A stretch of DNA of 64,000 nucleotides from DASSUW01 sp963849695 (GTDB lineage: Bacteria; Actinomycetota; Thermoleophilia; Solirubrobacterales; Solirubrobacteraceae): the NCBI GenBank assembly GCA_963849695.1, contig CAWKIT010000018.1:124001-188000 (forward strand), given 5' to 3'. The translations under genes were made by a program, and so were the position numbers. Shown piece after piece: positions 53,445 through 61,165 of the stretch; positions within the stretch are counted from its first letter, which is position 1; every line of letters begins with the position of its first letter. The notes below the pieces were generated by a model, which had not been told where the DNA came from, did no database searches, and saw only the letters and a program-made list of their open reading frames with translations.

Positions 53445-54980
53445 GTGCCCGAACTCGAACAAGGCGAAGAGTTCGCCGGCTGCCGCATCGAAGCGGTGGC
53501 CGGTCGCGGCGGCATGGGCGTGGTCTACCGGGCCACCGAGCTGAGTCTCGGCCGGCCGGTGGCGCTCAAGCTCCTGCCGCCCGAGCGCGCCGGAGATCAG
53601 GAGTTCCGGGAACGCTTCCAGCGCGAGTCGCGCATGGCGGCCGCGATCGACCATCCGAACGTGATCCCGGTCTACGCGGCCGGGGAGCACGACGGGTCGC
53701 TGTACCTGGTGATGCGCTATGTGGCGGGCACCGACCTGCACGCGCTCCTGCGCGAACGCGGGGCGGTCGAGCCCGAGCGCGCCGCCGAGTTCGTGGCGCA
53801 GGTCGCCGCCGCGCTCGACGCCGCGCACGCGGCCGGCCTGGTCCATCGCGACGTCAAGCCCGCCAACGTGCTGCTGGCCGGCGAGCACGCCTACCTGAGC
53901 GACTTCGGGCTCACCCGGCTCGCCGGCTCCGACACCTCGCTGACCGAGTCTGGCCGCTGGATCGGCACCGTCGAGTACAGCTCGCCGGAGCAGCTGCGCG
54001 GCGAGCGGACCGACGCGCGCGCCGACGTCTACTCGCTCGGGTGCGTCCTCTTCGCGGCGCTCCTGGGGCGGCCGCCGTTCGCGAACGGCACGGTGCCCGC
54101 GACCATGCTCGCCCACCTTCACGACGCTCCGCCGCGCCCGTCCGAGCTCGGCGCCCCGCCCGAGTTCGACCGCGTGATGGCGCGCGCTCTCGCCAAGCGG
54201 CCGGACGATCGGTACCCGTCGGCAGGCGACCTCGGGCGAGCGGCGCTCGGGGCCGCGCGCGGCGAGCCGGTGACCGAGTCCGAGCGCAGCGTCGCGGTCG
54301 GGTCGGCCGCGCCCGGAGGCGACGGGAACGGGGGCAACGGCGGCGCAGCGGTGGTCGGCGACCGCACGGACGTGACCGCGTGGGACGCGGCCGCCCACGA
54401 GCCGACCGGAGTGACGGCCTGGGATCCGGCCGCCCACGAGCCGACCGGCGCGCGCGAACAGGCGCCGGGACAGGAGCCGGCCGGCGACCGGCGCGTGATC
54501 CGCCCGCGCCGCTGGCCGGCGCGGGCGATCGTCGCGATCGGCGGCTTTCTCGGGCTCGTGGCGATCGGCCTCCTCGCCGGGCTGGTCTTCGGCGAGCCAG
54601 GGTCGGCGGCCCGCACGGGCCCGCTGACCGACGACGAGGTGCGCGACGTCGCGCACTCGTTCGCCGCCGCCTATGCGGACGAGGACCCGTCCGCGCTGCG
54701 GGCGACGCTCGCGCGCGGCGTGGAACGCACCCTGCCGGGCGGCACCACCGTCGGGCGCGAGGACGTGGTCGACCAGTACGAGCGCCAGTTCGACGGCAAG
54801 GTCGGCGGCTACGACCTCGACGATCTCGAGGTTCAGGCCGGCGGCGCCGGGCGCGCGAGCGGCACCTATCACGTGGAGCGCGACGGCGGCGACCCGTACG
54901 ACGGCAGGATCGTCTTCGGCGTGGTCCGCGAGCGCGGCGACGCGAGGATCGCGCTGATCGCCGCCACGCCCGAGTCGTGA
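53445..54980 (+). CDS. Membrane Ser/Thr protein kinase with extracytoplasmic NTF2-like domain
   Basis: A 511-residue Hanks-type kinase. The glycine loop is GRGGMGVVYRA (about residue 20), with VALKLL (Lys about 42), catalytic HRDVKPANVLL (about 133), DFGL and SPEQLRG. The kinase domain ends near 270. A linker holds a tandem repeat, VTAWDxAAHEPTG twice. The transmembrane helix AIVAIGGFLGLVAIGLLAGLVF (about 360-382) follows. The outer domain (about 395-511) has a SnoaL/NTF2-like pattern (EVRDVAHSFAAAYADEDPSALRATL...GREDVVDQYERQF). There are no PASTA repeats. GTG start at 53445. Confidence 0.9.
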   Translation: MPELEQGEEFAGCRIEAVAGRGGMGVVYRATELSLGRPVALKLLPPERAGDQEFRERFQRESRMAAAIDHPNVIPVYAAGEHDGSLYLVMRYVAGTDLHALLRERGAVEPERAAEFVAQVAAALDAAHAAGLVHRDVKPANVLLAGEHAYLSDFGLTRLAGSDTSLTESGRWIGTVEYSSPEQLRGERTDARADVYSLGCVLFAALLGRPPFANGTVPATMLAHLHDAPPRPSELGAPPEFDRVMARALAKRPDDRYPSAGDLGRAALGAARGEPVTESERSVAVGSAAPGGDGNGGNGGAAVVGDRTDVTAWDAAAHEPTGVTAWDPAAHEPTGAREQAPGQEPAGDRRVIRPRRWPARAIVAIGGFLGLVAIGLLAGLVFGEPGSAARTGPLTDDEVRDVAHSFAAAYADEDPSALRATLARGVERTLPGGTTVGREDVVDQYERQFDGKVGGYDLDDLEVQAGGAGRASGTYHVERDGGDPYDGRIVFGVVRERGDARIALIAATPES

Positions 54981-55532
54981 TCAGCAGCTGCGGCTGACCT
55001 CGACGTGCACGGAGGTGCCCCGCCGCACCTCGTCGCCGGCCGACGGGTTCTGCTCGCACACCGCCGGCTCGCCCGGCAGCAGCTCGTCGAGCAGCCCGCC
55101 CGACTCCGTGACCTCGAGCTGGAGCCCGACCTCTCCGGCCTTGTCCTGCGCCTCGGCCACCTCGAGCCCGTCGAGATCGGGGACCTGGACCGGCAGCTCA
55201 CGGGTCACGCGCACCGCCGTCATCGCCGTGCCCCTCCCCCGTGCGGTCGCCATCACGTCGATCACGTTCGCGCCCGGCTCGAGCGCGACCTCGGACGCGA
55301 ACGTCCCGCCGCTCACCTCGGCCTTCGTGCCGAGCACCATCACGGCCGCGCCGGTCGGCTCGACCGTGCCTCGCACCTCCACCGTGTCGCTCCGCACGAC
55401 CGAGTTGTCGCTCGGCGACGTGACGGCCAGCGCCACCGGTCGCGGAGCGCGCTGAGCCCGCTCCCCCCCGTCGCCGCCGCAGCCTGCGGCGGCCGCGGCA
55501 AGGCAGGCGAAAGCGAAGAGCGAGAGGCGCAT
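54981..55532 (-). CDS. Lipoprotein with Ig-like domain and C-terminal PASTA domain
   Basis: A 183-residue protein. The signal/lipobox MRLSLFAFACLAAAAAGC carries the lipid-modified Cys at about residue 18. A Big/glucodextranase-like domain (VTSPSDNSVVRSDTVEVRGTVEP...GANVIDVMAT) spans about 35-115. A PASTA domain (VQVPDLDGLEVAEAQDKAGEVGLQLEV...PSAGDEVRRGTSVHVEVS) ends the protein. PASTA domains usually sit outside PknB-type kinases. Here the kinase next door (converging, one base between stops) lacks one, so the sensor may be a separate lipoprotein. Confidence 0.85.
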   Translation of the reverse strand: MRLSLFAFACLAAAAAGCGGDGGERAQRAPRPVALAVTSPSDNSVVRSDTVEVRGTVEPTGAAVMVLGTKAEVSGGTFASEVALEPGANVIDVMATARGRGTAMTAVRVTRELPVQVPDLDGLEVAEAQDKAGEVGLQLEVTESGGLLDELLPGEPAVCEQNPSAGDEVRRGTSVHVEVSRSC

Positions 55533-55600
55533 CGGGCTGCCATGAGGCTAGCCACGCCCCTCGTGCGCATCGGTGTGGTTCGTTTCCTTCGCCAGGCTCG

Positions 55601-55652
55601 AGGGGTGCGACCAAATCCTTTCCCAGGAGCGAAGTCAAAGGTCACACCCCCT
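55601..55652. repeat. Palindromic element with CCTTTCCCAGGAG loop (second copy)
   Basis: Left arm AGGGGTGCGACC (55601-55612) pairs with GGTCACACCCCCT (55640-55652) apart from one mismatch and one bulge, and CTTT/AAAG extend the stem. The loop holds CCTTTCCCAGGAG (55617-55629), shared with 28762-28774. It sits between the lipoprotein start and the rrf2 stop, with 12 bp to that stop. Confidence 0.6.
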
Positions 55653-55663
55653 GACCGCGACCG

Positions 55664-56057
55664 TTAGATGTAGTACATGTGCGCGCCCGCCTGGCGGTTC
55701 TCGCGCTCGACCACGTCGGCGATCGTGGCGTTCTCGAGGATCGCTCGCGCGGCGGCCGCGGCGTCGGCGAACACGGACTCCGCGTCCCGCGCCGAACGCG
55801 CCGTCGAGCAGCTCGACGACCTCCAGCACGGTGACGTCGGACGGGTCGCGGGCGAACGAGTAGCCGCCCTTGACGCCGCGCTGGGACTTGAGGATCCCGG
55901 CCCGCCGCAGCGCCGCGAACAGCTGCTCGAGGAACTGGACCGGGATGTCGCGGCGCCTGGCGAGCTCGCCGATCGGCACGGGCCCGGCGCCGCCGCTGCG
56001 GGCCAGCTCGGTCAACGCACGGACCGCGTAGGGGGACTTGGTCGTGATCGAGAGCAC
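55664..56057 (-). CDS. Rrf2-family transcriptional regulator (frameshift at 55786-55788)
   Basis: The restored protein is about 130 residues. The N-terminus MLSITTKSPYAVRALTELARS, IGELARRRDIPVQFLEQLFAALRRAGILKSQRGVKGGYSFA is the Rrf2 winged helix. It continues VTVLEVVELLDGAFGA. The frame then shifts at a GGG run (CCC at 55786-55788 on the forward strand). The tail DAESVFADAAAAARAILENATIADVVEREN in the other frame is exactly the Rrf2 C-terminus, stopping at 55664. There are no Cys residues, so it is unlikely to be an iron-sulfur sensor like IscR or NsrR. CymR-like behaviour is conceivable. Confidence 0.8.
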
Positions 56058-56085
56058 GCCCTCATCCTGCCACCATCACCGGCCG

Positions 56086-56466
56086 ATGCGCCAAGGACAC
56101 GCGCGCCGAAGGCGCAAGTTTCCCCTATCCCGCTTCGGACCGCCCCTGGCGCTGATGGCGCTGATCTTCTTCTTCAGCGCTCAGCCCGACCTCGGCACCG
56201 GCCTCGGCGTGTGGGACACGATCCTGCGCAAGGCCGCGCACATGGCCGAATACGGGCTGCTCTGGTACCTCTGGCACCGCGCGCTCGAGCTCCCCAGCCC
56301 GTGGCCCGCAGCAGCCATCACGCTCGCCTATGCGGCTTCGGACGAGCTGCACCAGTCGTTCGTCGAGGGCCGCCACGGCACGCCGGTCGACGTGCTGATC
56401 GACGCCGCCGGCGTCGCGATCGCGATCGCCCTGCATTCGCGCCGGCGCGCCGCCGCACGGGAATAG
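56086..56466 (+). CDS. VanZ-like family membrane protein
   Basis: A 126-residue membrane protein with four hydrophobic helices: LALMALIFFFSAQPD, WDTILRKAAHMAEYGLLWYLWHRAL, AAAITLAYAASDELHQSFVEGRHG and VDVLIDAAGVAIAIAL. The conserved K-x-x-H-x-x-E-Y and D-E-x-H-Q-x-F-x-x-G-R motifs define VanZ-like proteins, linked to glycopeptide tolerance in Gram-positives. The ATG at 56086 gives the basic start MRQGHARRRRKF. It diverges from rrf2 by 28 bp. Confidence 0.9.
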   Translation: MRQGHARRRRKFPLSRFGPPLALMALIFFFSAQPDLGTGLGVWDTILRKAAHMAEYGLLWYLWHRALELPSPWPAAAITLAYAASDELHQSFVEGRHGTPVDVLIDAAGVAIAIALHSRRRAAARE

Positions 56467-56495
56467 TCCGTCCCCGGCGCGCGTCGTATCTCTTC

Positions 56496-57659
56496 ATGCG
56501 CGTCTTGATCAGCACCCGAAGCGGGGCCGGCCACTTCGGCCCCCTGGTTCCCTTCGCCCACGCCCTCCTGCGCGACGACGCCGAGGTTCTCGTCACCGCT
56601 CCCCGCGCCGCCGGCCCGATGATCGCCGCCGCCGGCCTCGACCATCACCCGATCCCCGATCCGCCCGCCGGCGAGCGCGACCAGATCTTCGCCGACGCCC
56701 GGCAGATGGACCCCGACGACGCCAACGCCCGCGTCGTCAGCGACGTCTTCATCCGCATCGACACGACCGCCTCGTATCCGCACCTGCGGCGCGCGATCGA
56801 CCGCTGGCAGCCCGACGTCGTCCTGTACGACATCTCCGACTTCGCCGCCGGCCTCGCCGCCGAGGCGGCCGGCGTGCCCGCGGTCAGCGTCGAGATCACG
56901 CTGGGGGAGCACATGAAGCGGCTCGGCCCGGTGATCGCGGAGGCGCTCGACGAGGTGCGCGCGGAGGTCGGCCTGGAGCCCGACCCGCGGCTCGAGCGCA
57001 TTCCGCACACACCCTCGTTCACGCTGATCCCCGAAGGCCTCGAGGATGCCGCGCAGGCGGGCGGCCGGCCGCCGCTGCGCTTCCGTGTGCCCGAGCCGCG
57101 CGCGCCGCGCCCGCTCCCGGATTGGTGGCCCAACGATCAGTGGCCGCTCGTGTATCTCACGTTCGGGTCGGTGGCGCCGGCGATGGACTTCTTCCCCGGC
57201 CTCTACCGCGCCGCGATCGACGCGCTGTCGGCCCTGCCGGTGCGGGTGCTGGTGACGGTCGGCCGCGAGCGCGACCCGGCCGACATCGGCCCCGTCGCGC
57301 CGAACGTGCACGTCGCGGGCTGGGTGCCGCAGGCCGACGTGATGCCGCACGCCGCGGCGATGGTCTGCCACGGCGGCTCGGGCACCGTCAACGCGGCGCT
57401 GGCGGCCGGTCTCCCGATGGCGGTCGTGCCGCTGTTCGCCGACCAGCCGCACAACGCTCGTCGCGTCGCCGAGATCGGCGCCGGCATCGCGGTCGCGCCG
57501 GATCAGCTCATGCGGCTGCCCGACGCCGTCCGCAGCCTGCTCGCCGACGGCTCCTACCGTGCCGCGGCGGGCCGGATCGCCGACAACGCGAAGCGGCTGC
57601 CGACCGTCGACGCCGCGACCAAGATGCTCCGCGCGCTGGCGGCTTGCGGATTCGGGCTA
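56496..57659 (+). CDS. UDP-glycosyltransferase (MGT/GT1 family), 3' end undefined
   Basis: About 388 residues of GT1 glycosyltransferase from ATG 56496. It has MRVLISTRSGAGHFGPLVPFAHAL and VYLTFGSVAP. The C-terminal donor-binding signature is VAGWVPQADVMPHAAAMVCHGGSGTVNAALAAGLPMAVVPLFADQPHNARRVAEIGAGIAV (H-G-G-S-G-T and D-Q are key). The family would end near 57650, yet there is no stop there. The frame stays open to 58853, wholly antisense to the HDOD-LuxR gene. I give the homology boundary and suspect a lost stop or frameshift. The acceptor is unknown. Confidence 0.75.
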
Positions 57660-58811
57660 CAGCCAGCCGTGCTCGGTGGCGTGGAGCACGGCCTGGGCGC
57701 GGTCGACCGCGCCCAGCTTGCCGTAGATGTTGTGCAGGTGCGTGCGCACCGTGCTCGTGGAGAGCGACAGCTCGAGGGCGATCTGCTTGTAGACCATGCC
57801 CTCGGCGAGGCGCCTGAGCACCTCGAGCTCGCGCGTCGAGAGCGGGCACGGCTCGACCGACCGCGGACGGTCCTTGGTCGGGTACGGCAGGTCGTAGAGC
57901 ACCGCGCGCAGCTCGCTCGGCCCGAAGCCGACGGCGCGAGCGGCCTTCAGCAGCTCGGTCGACGACACCGGCGAGCCCTGCGAGTAGTGGGCGAGCATGT
58001 CGGCCAGGCGCACGAACGCGCTGTCGCCCTGCGCGTCCTCGGCGTGGTGGCGCTCGATCGCCGACGCGACCTGCTTCGGCAGGTTCCACCGGCGCGCGAG
58101 CACGCCGCCGACCACCGCGTGATCGACGCCCAGCTCGCGCCGCTCGTAATGCAGCCGCTCCTCCGGGGTACGCGCGGGGCCGTGGACCTGGCGCGGATAG
58201 CCGGGATACGCATGCATCAAGACCAGCTTTCCGACGTCGTGCAGCAGCGCGGTCACCAGCAGCCGGTCGCGGTCAGCGTAGCCCGAGGCGGCGGCGAGCC
58301 GGTCGGCCGCGCGCTGGACCGCGACGGCATGCAGCCGGAAGCGCTCGGGCGCCGCATCCCACGTCTTGCCGCGCTCGAAGAACTCGAACGTCTCGGCGTT
58401 GGTGGCCAGGCTCTGGACGGCCTCGGGCGAGAGCACCTCGACGGCGCCGACGATCGACTCGACCTGGCCGCGCCGCGGCGAGTCGAGCCCGTTGGCGAGC
58501 CGCAGCACCGAGATCACCAGCGCGACGTCGGACTCGATCGCGCGCACCACCTCGCCGGTCGACGGCCGGTCCTCGGAGATCAGCGCGAGCAGGCGGTTGC
58601 GCGACTCGGCGAGCGCCGGGAACACCTCGAGCGCCTCGAACGCGGCGGTCAGGCGCTTGCCGTGGCCTTCGTTGCGCGATCGGCCCACGACGGCGTACGG
58701 CTCCTGGGCGCGGGACGCGGGAGCGGCGTTGTGGGCGGGCGCGGTGGTCGGCATCAGGCGATCGTCGGTCGGCACGGGGGCGGAATCAGAAGGTGTGGGG
58801 CCGGGGTCCAT
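57657..58811 (-). CDS. HDOD domain-LuxR helix-turn-helix regulator
   Basis: A 384-residue protein. The N-terminal 60 residues are Pro/Ala-rich and disordered. The HDOD domain (about 75-290) shows VFPALAESRNRLLALISED, DVALVISVLRLANGLDSPRRGQV, LLHDVGKLVLMHAYPGYPRQVHG and VGGVLARRWNLPKQVASAIERHH; several HD-type residues are preserved. The LuxR helix-turn-helix ends the protein: CPLSTRELEVLRRLAEGMVYKQIALELSLSTSTVRTHLHNIYGKLGAVDRAQAV. It would respond to an unknown signal to bind DNA. The ATG at 58809-58811 is followed by the disordered start. Confidence 0.88.
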   Translation of the reverse strand: MDPGPTPSDSAPVPTDDRLMPTTAPAHNAAPASRAQEPYAVVGRSRNEGHGKRLTAAFEALEVFPALAESRNRLLALISEDRPSTGEVVRAIESDVALVISVLRLANGLDSPRRGQVESIVGAVEVLSPEAVQSLATNAETFEFFERGKTWDAAPERFRLHAVAVQRAADRLAAASGYADRDRLLVTALLHDVGKLVLMHAYPGYPRQVHGPARTPEERLHYERRELGVDHAVVGGVLARRWNLPKQVASAIERHHAEDAQGDSAFVRLADMLAHYSQGSPVSSTELLKAARAVGFGPSELRAVLYDLPYPTKDRPRSVEPCPLSTRELEVLRRLAEGMVYKQIALELSLSTSTVRTHLHNIYGKLGAVDRAQAVLHATEHGWL

Positions 58812-58879
58812 CCCCGTTTCACCATCTATCGGCACGGCTGGACGGATGGTTGAGCCGCCTGCGGTTGGCGACCGCCGGT

Positions 58880-60220
58880 TCAACTGGCCGTCCTCCCATT
58901 GAGTGCATGGTCCACGCGCGCCAGAGTCTCGTCGCGCCCTAGCAGCGCGACGGTCTCGAAGATACCCGGAGACACGGTCGTTCCAGTCAAAGCGACCCTG
59001 AGAGGCTGGAACACCTGCTTGCGCTTGACACCCAGCCGCTCGGCCACAGAGTCGAGCGCCGCCTGCACCCGCTCCTGGGTCCACGGCTCCGGAACCTCGG
59101 CCAGCGCCGCCCGCGCGTGTGCCAGCGCCTCGCGGCCGCCGGGCGCCTCGATCACCTTCTCGCGCGCCGCCGGATCGTCCGCCGGGCCGTCGAAGAAGAA
59201 GTGGGTGAGCGGCCAGAACTCGCTCAGGGTGCTGATCTTGTCCTGCGAGATCTCGACCGCGCCGCGCAGCCCCGAGCGGCCGGTCAGCGCCTCCAGGCGG
59301 CCGGTCAGGTCGTCGAGGTCGAGCTCGCGCACGTAGCGGCCGTTCATCCAGCGCAGCTTCTGCTCGTCGAACACGGCCGGCGACTTCGACACCCGCTCGA
59401 GCCGGAAGCGCTCCTTGAGCTCGTCGATCGTGTGGAAGGTGGTCTCCTCGTCGTAGCCCCAGCCGAGCAGCGCGAGGTAGTTGAGCACCGCCTCCGGCAG
59501 ATAGCCGGCCGCCCGCAAGTCCTGGACCGAGACCGCGCCGTGGCGCTTGGAGAGCTTCTTGCCGTCGGGACCGTGCAGCAGGGGCAGGTGGCCGTAGATC
59601 GGCGTCGGCGCGCTCATCGCCTTCTGGATCAGGATCTGCTTCGGCGTGTTCGAGTAGTGGTCGGCGCCGCGGACGACATGCGTGATGCCGGCGTCGGCGT
59701 CGTCGACCACGACCGCCAGGTGGTAGACGGGGGTTCCGTCCGCGCGCGCGATCACGAGGTCGTCGAGCAGCGCGTTCTCGAACTCGGTCTCGCCGCGGAT
59801 GACGTCGTTCACCACGGTGGTGCCCTCGTCCGGCACCCGCAGCCGCGTCGCGCCCGTGCCCTCGTCCTCGCCGCGAAAGCCGCGGCTCCCGTGGCGCTCC
59901 TTGAACGCCTTCACCTCGTCGGGCCCGGCGGTCGAGCGGTAGGCATGGCCTGCGTCAACGAGCTGCTGGACGACCTCGGCATGCCGCTCCGCGTTGGCGC
60001 TCTGGTAGATCGGCCCCTCGTCCCAGTCGAGCCCGAGCCACTCGAGGGCGCCGAAGATCGTCTGCACGTTCTCGGGCGTCGACCGCTCGCGGTCGGTGTC
60101 CTCGATGCGGAGCACGAGCTGCCCGGCCTGGCCGCGCGCCATCAGCCAGTTGTAGAGCGCCGTCCGCGCGTTCCCGATGTGAAGCGCACCCGTCGGCGAC
60201 GGGGGGAACCGTACCCGCAT
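58880..60220 (-). CDS. gltX: Glutamyl-tRNA synthetase (GltX)
   Basis: A 446-residue class I synthetase. The HIGH motif is in PPSPTGALHIGNARTALYNWL and the KMSKS-like motif in GKKLSKRHGAVSV. RIEDTDRERSTP, EFENALLDDLVIARADGTPVYHLAVVVDD and THVVRGADHYSNTP are as expected. Since gatCAB is nearby, this enzyme may be the non-discriminating form that also makes Glu-tRNA(Gln). The ATG (60218-60220) begins MRVRFPPSPTG; an upstream ATG in frame adds MLTA and cannot be excluded. It is divergent from nfo. Confidence 0.95.
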   Translation of the reverse strand: MRVRFPPSPTGALHIGNARTALYNWLMARGQAGQLVLRIEDTDRERSTPENVQTIFGALEWLGLDWDEGPIYQSANAERHAEVVQQLVDAGHAYRSTAGPDEVKAFKERHGSRGFRGEDEGTGATRLRVPDEGTTVVNDVIRGETEFENALLDDLVIARADGTPVYHLAVVVDDADAGITHVVRGADHYSNTPKQILIQKAMSAPTPIYGHLPLLHGPDGKKLSKRHGAVSVQDLRAAGYLPEAVLNYLALLGWGYDEETTFHTIDELKERFRLERVSKSPAVFDEQKLRWMNGRYVRELDLDDLTGRLEALTGRSGLRGAVEISQDKISTLSEFWPLTHFFFDGPADDPAAREKVIEAPGGREALAHARAALAEVPEPWTQERVQAALDSVAERLGVKRKQVFQPLRVALTGTTVSPGIFETVALLGRDETLARVDHALNGRTAS

Positions 60221-60279
60221 GGCGGTAAGCATGGCACGCACGCGTTCCGCCGGGACGGCGCAAGTAGCCTTCCCGCCCC

Positions 60280-61146
60280 ATGCTGATCGGTGCACACGTC
60301 TCCCCCGCCGGCGGTCCGGCGAAGGCGGTCCAGCGCGGAGTCGAGCGCGGCTGCCGGGCGATCCAGATCTTCAACCAGAGCCCGCGGCAGTGGAAGCCGA
60401 CCGTCTACGACGACGAGAAGGTCGCCGCGTACAAGGAGGCGTTCGAGACGTCGGACCTCGACGCGCTGCTCATCCATGCCGTGTATCTGATCAACCTGGC
60501 GTCCGAGGACGAGGAGATGCGCGAGAAGTCGCTGACCTCGCTGGTGGCGTCGCTGCGCGCGGGTGCGGCGCTCGGGGCGGTCGGCGTCGTGCTGCATGCC
60601 GGCTCGGCGCTGAAGGGCGAGGCCGAAGGAGCGGTCAGGCGGGCGGCGCAGGGCATCGCCGAGGCGCTGAAGGAATCCGACGGCTGCGCCTTGCACATCG
60701 AGAACACCGCCGGCGCGGGCGGCACGCTGGGCCGGACGTTCGAGGAGCTTGCCGGGCTGATCGACGGCGCCGGCGGCGGCAAGCGGCTCGGAGCGTGCCT
60801 TGATTCCTGCCACCTGCTCGCCAGCGGCTACGACATCCGCACCGCCAAGGGCCTCGGCAAGGTGCTCGACGAGTTCGACCGCGTGGTCGGGCTCGACAGG
60901 CTGGGCTCGCTGCACGTCAACGACTCGGTCACCGCGCTGGGCTCGAACCGCGACCGCCACGCCCCGCTCGGCGAGGGCGAGCTGGGCGTGGAGGGCTGCA
61001 CGGCGTTTCTGTCCGAGCCGCGCTTCGACGGGCTGCCGTGCGTCTTCGAGGGCCCCGGCACGACCGGCGACGGCGTCGAGGCGGTCGACATGGCGATCGC
61101 CTGGCGGATGCGGGCCGAGGGCCTCAAGGCGCGCGGCGGCCGCTGA
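60280..61146 (+). CDS. nfo: Endonuclease IV (Nfo)
   Basis: A 288-residue TIM-barrel AP endonuclease that incises abasic sites in base-excision repair. It has GAHVSPAGGPAKAVQRG and CRAIQIFNQSPRQWKP. Zinc ligands lie in IHAVYLINLAS, VVLHAGSALK and ENTAGAGGTLG, then CLDSCHLLASGYDI and HVNDSVTALGSNRDRHAPLGEGELG. The C-terminal CVFEGPGTTGDGVEAVDM region is near the usual ELTPG motif, here EGPGT. The ATG is well placed. It converges on dnaE. Confidence 0.94.
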   Translation: MLIGAHVSPAGGPAKAVQRGVERGCRAIQIFNQSPRQWKPTVYDDEKVAAYKEAFETSDLDALLIHAVYLINLASEDEEMREKSLTSLVASLRAGAALGAVGVVLHAGSALKGEAEGAVRRAAQGIAEALKESDGCALHIENTAGAGGTLGRTFEELAGLIDGAGGGKRLGACLDSCHLLASGYDIRTAKGLGKVLDEFDRVVGLDRLGSLHVNDSVTALGSNRDRHAPLGEGELGVEGCTAFLSEPRFDGLPCVFEGPGTTGDGVEAVDMAIAWRMRAEGLKARGGR

Positions 61147-61165
61147 GCACCAACGGCGACGCTGT

